Source of the DNA: Panonychus citri
Lineage: Eukaryota; Arthropoda; Arachnida; Trombidiformes; Tetranychidae
Length of the DNA stretch: 64,000 nt
NCBI RefSeq assembly: GCF_014898815.1
Contig: NW_026515546.1
Location: forward strand, 3,458,501-3,522,500
Reading direction: 5' to 3'
Shown here: positions 53,394-63,969 of the stretch, piece by piece
Layout of the letters: each line of letters begins with the position of its first letter
Numbering within the stretch: the first letter of the stretch is position 1
Notes under the pieces: generated by a model
What the model was told of the DNA's origin: nothing
What the model saw: the letters and a program-made list of their open reading frames with translations, nothing else
Database searches by the model: none
Position numbers and translations under genes: made by a program

Positions 53394-56300
53394 CTTTTGT
53401 TTTGGGTGAAAAAAACAAATAAGTATGATTAGATTATTTACTCAATTGGTGACATTATTGTTACTTTAACTTTCTATTTGTGAATGAACTTACCTTTCAG
53501 GCCAAGATTCGTTATGCATTGAACACAATTTCATGTAGAAAATAGGAGGTAAAATATAAGCTAACATGGTTACTGCTGATCCTCCCATTAGGTCAAGAAT
53601 TTTCCCGAATCTAGGAATTGTTTCACCGATAAACATGACGAAGATCATACAAGCAGTTCGAACAATAACTCGTTTCCAGCCGAAAGCTACAATTTAAATG
53701 AAATGAAAAGTATTTATAAGATTATCGTTGAAAAATATCACATAGAAGTAAATTTACATGTACGATTCAAAGTTACATACAATTTGGTACTTTGAATTTT
53801 CCTTCGATCTCTTGAACAGCTCCGTTTATAACGATTATGAAGGCAAAGAAAAGGTGACCAGATAATAAAAGAATAGCTGTATCTTTCTTGACTCCATTCG
53901 GAATCGATAAAATTATATTATTCTTAACACCCAAACCGTAGGTGATGAATCCCATGATCGCAATTGGAATATACAATGCGAGAAGAGCTATGGATAAAAA
54001 CAACATCAGTAAACTGAGAGATCTCGATAAAGACAGAGAATATGTAATGGACATTAAAAGAAACTCACTCGAAAATCCGATGACAACTGAGCGAGTAAAT
54101 TTAGATTTATCTCTCATGTCGTTTTGGAAAGTCGGAAAAGCTGCAGTTCCACCGAAAGAGAATATAAAAGTACCAAAAGCTAAAGAAATAGCCCCAATTG
54201 TCGGCGCTGATGTCGGTGGATGATTTTCCAGTTTAACATAATCACTTGTAACATCAACTAATATAAGAGTCACTGCAATCGACGTTGTACCAAGAGCAGC
54301 AGCGGCAGCGAACCACATTTCTCCTGGTGACCCAAGCCACATAAGAGGAATTAAAATAGTACCAATGATTAATATCCAAGCACTGAATGGCAATTTAATA
54401 AATTGTCCACTAAATTGTGAGACTAATTCAGCACAAATTAAAAGGATAACCGTTGCCGCGCCAAAAGTGATACTTGAAGGCAAAATGTTACAACGCCTCT
54501 GGAAAAGTAAAAACTCAAGGTTAAATCAGCTACAATCAAGGTTAACAATTTAATCAATAATCAAAGTTAATTACCTCATCCAATCTCCGTAAGCCATTTT
54601 ACCAATGGCTGGATAAGGATAACGACAATTTTCCCGAAACTCAGGCCATCTCTCTTCAAGAATCATCCAACATTTTCCAATTAAGATACCACAGATTCCA
54701 GCATCAAGACAACACATTATCAGTAACGGTAAACTGTACCAACCGGCCTGATCAAAGGCATAAGGTAAGGCCAGAATACCACATCCTGCGTTTTCACCGG
54801 CGATGAATAAAATGGTCACTAAAACTCCCATTCCATGTTTCTTATTGACCACTGAGCCCGTTTCACCATCGTCGTACTGAAATGTATGAGGAAAAGATTT
54901 CAACGATTTAGAGCCGTTTGTAACACTTATTTTACCGTTAGAATTAATTTCTCTCATAATTTAGTCTTTTTCTCTGTCTTTTTCTTGTTCTAATTTCCTC
55001 TTCAAATAAGCCACAATTTAGATGAACAAATATCACAATTTAAATTAAAATTAGATCAACAAGATGATTAAACTCTTCCGCTCTATTTTAATGTAAACAC
55101 GCGGGTTAATTGTTGAACGTGTTTAACATAATACAATCAATTGGAGTAAATGAAGAGATGATGTAAATTAAACAAGCAAGTTAAGTGTAAAGGTGAAAAT
55201 TAAAGGTTAATCAAATTTAACGAATCACAATTAAATGTTGATTGTTGCCTTTTTGAAGACAAAGAAAAAACTTCAACCGTTTAAGTGATTTGATTGTTTG
55301 AAATGTTTACTTTGATTAAAGACAATTACAAATGTGAACTAATCAAGGTAGCCCTTTGATTGTTGATTAACTCTAATTGTTTGTTTATACTCATCTTCAT
55401 CATCTTATTGATTAAACTTGTATGTGTCTGTGTATTTAATTGTTACATAATTTTTTTTTTAATCACGGGGAGTTGATCATCAGGAAATTAATTGCAGATA
55501 AAACTTATATCATGTTAATTAATTGACTGATTGCTGATTAACTTGAAATGAATAATTTAACTTTTTTGATTAAAATCTTTAGTGATGATAATAGTTAATT
55601 GATTGGACTATCTGAAATAATCATTCATGGGATTATTTTCGGTAATTAACTAATTACCTTATCCCGATTTGGATAATTGTTAATTTTCATTTTCTCAGAC
55701 TTGATCACTTGACTAATTAAACATTTTGTTAATTGTTTTACATACCAAGTTATCCTCATCGTTGGTTGATTGAGCAATCAGTTAATTGTTTAGGCACTTA
55801 ATTTACTTGTATTTTGTTTCACATATAATTAATGATTAACTGTTAAATTTAATTGCTTCGTAATCAAATTTGTCAAGTATGTGTTAACAAGGTGAGACAA
55901 AATCAAATCAATTGCGACAATCAAAAGTTAATCCTATTGATTTCATAGCATCAAAAGTAAATCAATTGAGTTAATTGTCTGATAATCAGTAAATTGTAAA
56001 TCTCAGCAATTTAATAATCATCAATAATGATAAACTTTTAGATTGTGAACTAATTGTTTACAATTAGGTTGGTCAGTTATGATTAACTCGTCAGCAATTA
56101 ATACTACCTTTGATTCAAGTTGATAATTAATATTGATGATCAACGAGATAATATAATTTAGTTCAATCAACAACTAAATCAATGATAAATTGTAACAATT
56201 TAATTGTTGTATTTATATATTTTGTCTGGTTTTTTCCCAATTATAATTAGTTGATCAATATTAATTGGGAAAAGTTTCATTGTCCTAATTACATGGTTAT

Positions 56301-57481
56301 AATATTTAATCAATGACTGAATTTAGAGATTACAATTAGCTAATTGTAATTCAAATTACTACGTTATATTAATTGATAAATCAAAGACAATTAAGTATTC
56401 TAATCATGATTAGTCAAGATTTTTGATATTGATCTATATTTCAACTCATAATGATAACAATTAATTAGTTGAATTATCAATTGCACGTAAAGGTGAAGAT
56501 GATTAATCAACAACAATCATAATAATAATAATTAATTTAATCAATCCTAGTGCTTAATGATTATAATCTAATTGCTGTTTTAACTTTTGCTGATTAATTG
56601 ATACACTTAAACTTGTTATTTAATCATTTGGGCTCATTTAAATTACTTGACAATACTAATTGATTTTCAAGTGTTACAGTTTAATTGTAATACTAAATTG
56701 TTACAATTAGTTAATCGTCTCTCTTTTTTCCCGCTGTAAAGTTTAATTTCATCATGATAATTGAAATTATGGTTATGAAATTAACTGTCTAGCAATTTGA
56801 TTGATAAATTGTTGTGCTAATCAATGTGATAATAATAAAATTACAATAGTTTCAATTTAATGTTCATGTGATAATTTCAAGTTCAATCAATGATGGAGAA
56901 ATTATTAATTATTAATTAGCTAATGTTATCAGATTCAATTGTAATTGGATTATGACTAAGGCTGAACAATTTTCAATTAACAATTAACTAATACAATCTG
57001 AATAAAGACCAGTAATTAGTTAATTGAGTCACTTGTTTGAATTGATTTTCAATCAAGTATTTGATTGAAATTATTAGGAAAACCCACCAATACAATATGA
57101 TTCAGTTAATTGTAATGGTTAATCAATTGTGATCAACTAATTGTTACCAAACAATGGTTAATGATATAACAGTATCTTAATCATTATCATTGTAAAGGTG
57201 TTATTAACCCGATTGATTGTCTTAATTGACAATTAACTTGATCTTCATTATTGATTGTTACCCAATGTTGACAGATATCATTTGAGATCTTTGATGATTT
57301 AATTACAATTAGTTGATTTCCATATGATTCCATTGTGGTTTATTGATTAACTCCTCTCATTGCCGGTTAATTTTTCCAACTCAAAATTTGAAACAATTTA
57401 CTGATTGTTACTTACCATTTGACTAAGATTAACTCTTGATTCGGTTCCATTAGATTTCAATCCATTTGATCCTCTTGCCAT
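53237..57481 (-). CDS. AAAP-family amino-acid transporter, copy A
   Basis: A multi-pass membrane transporter of the amino acid/auxin permease group (SLC32/36/38 and AVT relatives). Five exons: 57481-57416, 54876-54575, 54496-53781, 53686-53494, 53393-53237, giving 477 aa. Signatures are GENAGCGILALPYAFDQAGW (TM1 of the family), ERWPEFRENCRYPYPAIG, a central IAVTLILVDVTSDYV, FGGTAAFPTFQNDMRD and the C-terminal KIIIVGVVGGISCTFWALKA, with about 10-11 hydrophobic helices. Against copy C, exon 3 lacks one base in a T run; using the acceptor two bases downstream in a CAGAG tandem site restores frame. If that site is not used, this copy too is broken. The substrate cannot be told from sequence. The first exon matches that of copy B in length and pattern. 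An alternative start at 54957, reading through the exon 2 acceptor, is possible but less likely. Confidence 0.75.
53494..53686 (-). CDS. Transporter A exon 4
   Basis: 193 nt, acceptor TTGTAG, donor GTAAGT. Reads SFGWKRVIVRTACMIFVMF, then IGETIPRFGKILDLMGGSAV and on to MKLCSMHNESWPE, matching the family's late helices. Identical in length in copies B and C. Confidence 0.88.
53781..54496 (-). CDS. Transporter A exon 3 (using downstream AG of a CAGAG acceptor)
   Basis: With the acceptor at 54498/54497 used as AG, the exon starts at 54496 and reads RRCNILPSSITFGAATV, then the long open frame to KVPNC at the GTATGT donor. If the upstream AG is used (start 54498), the frame begins RGVVTFCLQVSLL as in copy C but shifts and stops soon. 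Copy C has five T where copy A has four at about 54460, so a 1-nt deletion explains this. Confidence 0.7.
54575..54876 (-). CDS. Transporter A exon 2
   Basis: Acceptor CATTTCAG on a pyrimidine-rich tract; 302 nt, the same length as copy C. It encodes YDDGETGSVVNKKHGMGVL, the TM1-TM2 region with GENAGCGILALPYAF, and the loop to GKMAYGDWM, ending phase 2 (AG) at GTAATT. Confidence 0.85.
54877..57415. other. Transporter A intron 1 (2.5 kb)
   Basis: AT-rich with many TTAATTG/CAATTAA runs. An open frame continues from exon 2 up to an ATG at 54957 (MREINSNGKISVTNGS), which may be an alternative start or chance. No other gene is seen. Confidence 0.6.
57416..57481 (-). CDS. Transporter A exon 1
   Basis: ATG at 57481 then 22 codons (MARGSNGLKSNG onward) to the donor ATG-GTAAGT, phase 0. 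It has the same length and phase as the copy B first exon (MVKRFSEIKSKG onward) and matching positions (K-S-x-G, V-N), which is why I prefer it over the 54957 start. Confidence 0.65.
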
Positions 57482-58731
57482 AATTGATTAACTAATTGCT
57501 GATAATTACAAGTAAAACTCAATGGTGATTAAGATGAGATGAAAAAAAAAATATATTACAATTAAAAGGGTAACAATTAAAAATAGTTGCAATTGATTGT
57601 CAGTATATTGATTGAAGATGTTGTTATTATTTCAATTGATTTATTATGAAAACAATGCTGATGATTATGATAACTGAATTACTTTTAATTGTCACACCAA
57701 AAAGGAAAGATATTGAAAATTATTATTGATTTTTGAGTGGAAAATAAATAAAATTAACTTGAACAATTAACGATTTCACATTTGACTCAATCAAGGTTCA
57801 TATTCACTCACTTTGAATGTAAATTTAATCCATGGACAATTTAATTAAATTATGATCAATTCCTCTTCTCTAATAGTAAACATTCAAACAATTAAAGTTT
57901 AATTGTTGTAACTTCAACTGTAAATGATTAACTAACTAACTAACTCTTGAATTTTTTTTTACTATTCACCATAAATTGTGATAACCATGAGTTTGATAAA
58001 TCAGTTGACAATTTATCATCGTAACAGTTAATTGTTGTAGATTAACGTCAAATGAACACCAGCAAATTAAATGGGAGGAGATAATTGTAATCATGATCAT
58101 AATTATGTTAATGTTAATTAACCATACCAGGTAGATTGATTGTGATTAGAAACAAAATTGATCAACAAAAAAATTAACCAAAGTTTAATTTAATTGTTGA
58201 AACCCTTATCCCTCATGTTAATCACCTTGTTAATTACATTGAATGATTTAATCATTGTTTAATTGTTTAATTTTCATCTTTTATAATCACCATTACAATT
58301 GTTTTAATTTAATTAATAATTGTTATCGATATGAAAATTTTATCAAAACTTTTTTTATACAATTGAACTTGATTAAACTTAGGATCATAAACAATTATTG
58401 TACCTTAATTGTTACAGTTTATACTTGAAAAGAATCAACCATAATTGTCAAAAGTTTAATTTCAATGTTGATGATTAAACTTTTTCATTAGTTAATTGTA
58501 AGTTAACTGCTCCATCTAGTGTCTGGGCGAGAAAAATATTGATAAGTTTGTTTTTTCAATAGTTTGAATTGTATTAGATTTAGTGTAATAGATTTTTGGA
58601 CAATTTATCAAGAATAAATTTACATTTAAAATAAACTTAATTAAGTGAATCAACCTCAGTGATTTAGTTGATCATAAATTTTTCTCGAATAACAATCAAT
58701 TGAGACAAAAATGCGAAGAAAAAAAAAAGTT

Positions 58732-58803
58732 GATCAATTGGGATTCGATCCTGCAAAAGGGACTTGGACTAGTCAGGAATTACCCCAACTAGCCAAGTCG
58801 GAC
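58732..58803 (-). other. tRNA-sized segment with A/B-box-like motifs (A-B spacer)
   Basis: Minus strand: TATATA at 58833-58838, 30 bp from the segment's 5' end; A-box-like TTGGCTAGTTGGGG; B-box-like GGATCGAATCC, which fits the consensus GWTCRANNC; then an uninterrupted T run just past the 3' end. Pairing of the stems is poor. It has the same orientation as the transporter genes, so the TATA could instead be an RNA polymerase II core promoter for copy A. Confidence 0.4.
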
Positions 58804-58879
58804 TTTGTGTACAAGGAGAGGTTTAGTTGCTGTATATAAACTTTATATTTTTGGCCTAAAGTCACATGTTTTTGCAGAT

Positions 58880-58910
58880 CGATCGATTTCTTTGTGCCAA
58901 AAATCGATCG
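58880..58910. repeat. GATCGAT hairpin (10-bp arms)
   Basis: CGATCGATTT at 58880-58889 is the reverse complement of AAATCGATCG at 58901-58910, loop 11 nt. The equivalent in the B-C spacer (62042-62072) keeps 9 bp of pairing. Confidence 0.6.
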
Positions 58911-59211
58911 CAATCGATTTAAATGCATAAATCGGATCGGACCGTCTCAAATATAAAAGTATTGCAATTCCATAAGTTGTTCAATTTTTCATTCTGTTAC
59001 CTGTGAAATCTTTCGGATACATTTGATGATTAGAAGATGATGATTTAGTAACAATAATCAAGAAGCATTTTTACTTTACTTTAGACTTTTTACACTTATA
59101 TGTGAGTACTTGTCGTATGATTGATGACCTCGAATTAGCATTGCCTTTTTATAAATCGGGTATTATTATATATAAATCTAGAGAATCAAAGATGAGATTT
59201 TGTTATTTCCT

Positions 59212-60877
59212 TCATTCATTTGAACAATGAATATCAATGTAACATGGTAATGAGAATGCACCAGGAGCCAGAATTGCTTTTAAAGCCCAAAAAGTACAAG
59301 AGATTCCACCAACTACTCCGACGATTATAATCTTATAATAATAAATCTTTTCGAGAATTGTCACTTTCCTTTTGTTTTGAGTGTTTGGGTGAAGAAAACA
59401 AGTGAGTATCATTAGATTGTTGACTCAATTAGTGACATTATTGTTTCTTTAACTTTCTATTTGTGAATGAACTTACCTTTCAGGCCAAGATTCGTTATGC
59501 ATTGAACACAATTTCATGTAGAAAAGAGGAGGTAAAATATAAGCTAACATTGTGACCGCTGATCCTCCCATTAGGTCAAGAATTTTCCCGAATCTAGGAA
59601 TTGTTTCACCGATAAACATGACGAAGGTCATACAAGCAGTTCGAACAATAACTCGTTTCCAACCGAAAGCTACAATTTAAATGAAATGAAAAGTATTTAT
59701 AAGATTATCGTTGAAAAATATCACAAAGAAATAAATTTACGATTCAAGGTTACATACAATTTGGTACTTTGAATTTTCCTTCGATCTCTTGAACAGCTCC
59801 GTTTATAACGATTATGAAGGCAAAGAAAAGGTGACCAGATAATAAAAGAATAGCTGTATCTTTCTTGACTCCATTTGGAATCGATAAAATTATATTATTC
59901 TTAACACCCAAACCGTAGGTGATGAATCCCATGATCGCAATTGGAATATACAACGCAAGAAGAGCTATGGATAAAAAGCAACATCAGTAAACAGAGAGAT
60001 CTCGATAAAGACAGAGAATATGTAATGGACATTAAAAGAAACTCACTCGAAAATCCGATGACAACTGAACGAGTAAATTTAGATTTATCTCTCATGTCGT
60101 TTTGAAAAGTCGGAAAAGCTGCAGTTCCACCGAAAGAGAATATAAAAGTACCAAAAGCTAACGAAATAGCCTCGATTGTCGGTGGTGATGTCGGTGGATG
60201 ATTTTCCAGTTTAACATAATCACTTGTAACATCAACTAATATAAGAGTCACTGCAATTGACTCAAGCCATTTTACCAATGGCTGGATAAGGATAACGACA
60301 ATTTTCCCGAAACTCAGGCCATCTCTCTTCAAGAATCATCCAACATTTTCCAATTAGGATACCACAGATTCCAGCGTCAAGACAACACATTATCAGTAAC
60401 GGTAAACTGTACCAACCAGCCTGATCAAAGGCGTAAGGTAAGGCCAATATACCACATCCTGCGTTTTCACCGGCGATGAGTAAAATGGTCACTAAAACTC
60501 CCATTCCATGTTTCTTATTGGCCACTGAGTCCGTTTCACCATCGAAGAACTAAAAACAATCAATTGAGACAAAAACACGAAGAAAAATTACAATCGATCA
60601 ACTGGAATTACCACAACTAGACAAGTCAGACTATGTGTACAATGAAGGTATTAATTGCTGTATATAAAGTATAACAATCAATTCTATAGTTAATTAAGAT
60701 CAGTTGATCATCTTAACAATTTCGTTTTCTATACCAAGCGATTGTTTTTTACTTTTTGTGTATTAAACAATCTTAAAAGTTATCAGTGATTGGATTTTAT
60801 TAAATATTTACCGTTTGATTAACATCCACAATTGGCTCATCTCCTTTTGATTTAATTTCACTGAATCTTTTTACCAT
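59212..60877 (-). pseudogene. AAAP-family transporter copy B, disrupted
   Basis: Exon 1 at 60877-60812 (MVKRFSEIKSKGDEP onward, donor GTAAAT) and the start of exon 2 at 60549 are intact. Within exon 2 the frame meets a stop right after GKMA: about 200 coding bases plus the next intron are missing, so exons 2 and 3 are fused out of frame (the downstream part reads KWLESIAVTL). A second defect is one extra base in the A run at about 59980. The last two exons (59669-59477, 59368-59212) are clean. It retains near identity to copies A and C elsewhere, so the duplication and damage look recent. It could make only a truncated N-terminal peptide. Confidence 0.8.
60595..60631 (-). repeat. Internally deleted copy of the tRNA-like unit, inside copy B intron 1
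   Basis: It keeps the TATATA (60661-60666, 30 bp upstream) and the A-box end but has lost the B-box part, the join falling at a shared GGA. The flanking sequence CAATTGAGACAAAAACACGA also recurs at 63977-64000 in copy C intron 1. Confidence 0.5.
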
Positions 60878-61184
60878 TTTGATTATTTAATTGTTGAAAA
60901 TTATGACATAAACTCTATGTTGGATATGGTATATTTGAGGCAGAAGAAAATTTGTCAGTTATAAGAGTATGAAAAACAATTAAAAAAGTTACATGTAAAT
61001 TGTTAACTGATTGATGAAACTGTTAAGTATTGGGTAAAATTAAATTGTCACACCAACAAAATTAAACTTTCACAATTAACTTTTCAAAGTTATGGATGTT
61101 GAGAATTATTTTAACTATTTGAGTTAATTTTGTGTGTATTCAATATAACTATTAATGATTAACTTGTTCATTCGCTAATTTTTA

Positions 61185-61316
61185 GCACGAACCAACTACA
61201 GTAGTGAAAAAGACGGATGATGCACCCCGATCCTGAAGTTTCTCCATCTTCCGGTGGAAACTTCTACCGGTGGGTGGAAGTATCTTCCGGGTGCATCATT
61301 TACTTCCGGTGGGAAC
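61185..61316. mobile_element. GC-rich self-complementary insert flanked by an 8-bp direct repeat (possible foldback element)
   Basis: 132 bp of markedly higher GC than its surroundings, flanked on each side by AATTTTTA (61177-61184 and 61317-61324). Inside, ATGATGCACCC (61217-61227) pairs with GGGTGCATCAT (61289-61299), and GAAGTTTC (61235-61242) with GAAACTTC (61257-61264). CTTCCGGTGG-type words recur four times. No terminal inverted repeat at the very ends and no coding capacity. It could be a small non-autonomous transposon, a SINE fragment or a structured RNA. Confidence 0.4.
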
Positions 61317-61872
61317 AATTTTTACCCGATTAACATCAGATGGAGATGAAAAAATCGAATTGGTTAATGAATTTATAATTACGTTAATCAACCGATAAAC
61401 TGATTGAAGTTGTTATTGTTTCAATTGATTTATTATGAAAACAATGCTGATGGTTGTGATAACTGAATTACTTTTAATTGTTATCGATATGAAAATTTTA
61501 TCAAAACTTTTTTTATACAATTGAACTTGATTAAACTTATGATCATAAACAATTATTGTACCTTAATTGTTACAGTTTATACTTGAAAAGAATCAACCAT
61601 AATTGTCAAAAATTTAATTTCAATGTTGATGATTAAACTTTTCCATTAGTTAATTGTAAGTTAACTGCTCCATCTAGTGTCTGGGCGAGAAAAATATTGA
61701 TAAGTTTGTTTTTTCAATAGTTTGAATTGTAGATTTATGATCAATTTATCAAGAATAAATTTACATTTAAAATAAACTTAATTAAGTGAATCAACCTCAG
61801 TGATTTAGTTGATCATAAATTTTTGCTCGAATAACAATCAATTGAGACAAAAATGCGAAGAAAAAAAAAGTT

Positions 61873-61944
61873 GATCAATTGGGATTCGATCCTGCAAAAG
61901 GGACTTGGACTAGTCAGGAATTACCCCAACTAGCCAAGTCGGAC
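61873..61944 (-). other. tRNA-sized segment with A/B-box-like motifs (B-C spacer)
   Basis: Nearly identical to the 58732-58803 copy, again with TATATA 30 bp upstream (61974-61979) and an oligo-T run after the 3' end. It belongs to the spacer duplication, so it is not an independent insertion. Confidence 0.4.
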
Positions 61945-62364
61945 TTTGTGTACAAGGAGAGGTTTAGTTGCTGTATATAAACTTTATATTTTTGGCCTAA
62001 AGTCACATGTTTTTGCAGATCGATTTGTCAAAAGGTGAGATCGATCGATTTCTCTGCTCCAACAATCGATCGCAATTGATTTAAATGCATAAATCGGATC
62101 GAAACATCACTAATATAAAGTATTGCAATCAATTCCATAGTTGATTATCTCAACAAGTTATCATGAATTTCAATTTCGAATACATTTGATGATTAGACGA
62201 CGATGATTTATTAACATTAATCAAGAAGCGTTTTACTCTTGAAAGTTACTTTTTACACTTATATGTGAGTACTTGTGGTATGATTGATGACCTCAAATTA
62301 GCATTGCCTTTTTATAAATTATGTATAAATCTAGAGAATCAAAGATGAGTTTTTGTTATTTCCT

Positions 62365-63969
62365 TCATTCATTTGAACAATGAATATCAATGTAACATGG
62401 CAATGAGAATGCACCAGGAGCCAGAATTGCTTTTAAAGCCCAAAAAGTGCAAGAGATTCCACCAACTACTCCGACGATTATAATCTTATAATAATAAATC
62501 TTTTCGAGAATTGTCACTTTCCTTTTGTTTTGGATGTTTGGGTGAAAAAAACAAATAAGTATGATTAGATTATTGACTCAATTGGTGACAATATTGTTTG
62601 TTTAATTTTCTATTTGTGAATGAACTTACCTTTCAGGCCAAGATTCGTTATGCATTGCACACAATTTCATGTAGAAAAGAGGAGGTAAAATATAAGCTAA
62701 CATGGTTACCGCTGATCCTCCCATTAGGTCAAGAATTTTTCCGAATCTAGGAATTGATTCACCGATAAACATGACGAAGATCATACAAACAGTTCGGACA
62801 ATAACTCGTTTCCAGCCGAAAGCTAAGATTGAAAAAACGGTATATTATAAAGGGATGAAAGTAAATCACAATTCAAGGTTACATACAATTTGGTACTTTG
62901 AGTTTTCCTTCGATCTCTTGAACAGCTCCGTTTATAACGATTATGAAGGCAAAGATAAGATGACCGGATAATAAAAGAATAGCTGTATCTTTCTTGAATC
63001 CATTAGGAATTGATGCAATTATATTATTCTTAACACCCAAACCGTAGGTGATGAATCCCATGATCGCAATTGGAATATACAACGCAAGAAGAGCTATGGA
63101 TAAAAACAACATCAGTAAACTGAGAGATCTCGATAAAGACAGAGAATATGTAATGGACATTAAAAGAAACTCACTCGAAAATCCGATGACAACTGAACGA
63201 GTAAATTTAGATTTATCTCTCATGTCGTTTTGAAAAGTCGGAAAAGCTGCAGTTCCACCGAAAGAGAATATAAAAGTACCAAAAGCTAACGAAATAGCCT
63301 CGATTGTCGGTGGTGATGTCGGTGGATGATTTTCAGTTTAACATAATCACTTGTAACATCAACTAATATAAGAGTCACTGCAATTGAAGTTGTACCAAGA
63401 GCAGCAGCGGCAGCGAACCACATTTCTCCTGGTGACCCAAGCCACATGAGAGGAATTAAAATAGTACCAATGATTAATATCCAAGCACTGAATGGCAATT
63501 TAAAAAATTGTCCACTAAATTGTGAGACTAATTCAGCACAAATCAATAGAAACACTGTTGATGCGCCAAAAAGGCAAGTTTGAACACAGAAAGTTACAAC
63601 GCCTCTGAAAATTAAGTACTCAAAATCAATACCGATATAAATAAAATCTTTAAAGTGAATTAATTACCTCATCCAATCTCCATAAGCCATTTTACCAATG
63701 GCTGGATAAGGATAACGACAATTTTCCCGAAACTCAGGCCATCTCTCTTCAAGAATCAACCAACATTTACCAATTAGGATACCACAGATTCCAGCGTCAA
63801 GACAACACATTATCAGTAACGGTAAACTGTACCAACCAGCCTGATCAAAGGCGTAAGGTAAGGCCAATATACCACATCCTGCGTTTTCACCGGCGATGAA
63901 TAAAATGGTCACTAAAACTCCCATTCCATGTTTCTTATTGATTAATGAGCCTGTTTCCCCATCGGAGAA
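62365..63969 (-). pseudogene. AAAP-family transporter copy C, frameshifted; first exon outside the window
   Basis: Exons 63969-63668 (302 nt), 63604-62887, 62822-62630 (193 nt) and 62521-62365 (157 nt) match copy A in order and length. Exon 3 keeps the presumed original frame (RGVVTFCVQTCLFGASTV), showing what copy A has lost, but lacks one C at about 63334 (TTTTCAG where A and B have TTTTCCAG). This shifts the frame after TSDYVKL. All splice sites look normal. The first exon would lie beyond 64000. If the missing base is an assembly error this would be an intact gene. Confidence 0.75.

Larger units (their letters stand above)
57482..59211. repeat. Spacer between transporters A and B, duplicated again between B and C
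   Basis: Two blocks match the B-C spacer: about 57620-57696 with 61403-61480, and 58319-59211 with about 61479-62364, the second running straight into the gene copies. The 622 bp between the blocks (57697-58318) are absent from the later spacer; the join has a short shared ATTG. The spacer carries the TATA plus tRNA-like unit and a GATCGAT hairpin. Confidence 0.75.
60878..62364. repeat. Spacer between transporters B and C
   Basis: A composite: about 520 bp of unique sequence including a GC-rich insert (61185-61316), then the two blocks shared with the A-B spacer joined directly at about 61480. Otherwise AT-rich with no further gene. Confidence 0.7.

Noticed and set aside
53942..54223. Plus-strand frames opposite the transporter exons (also near 63048)
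   Set aside because: Antisense shadows of well-supported transporter exons.
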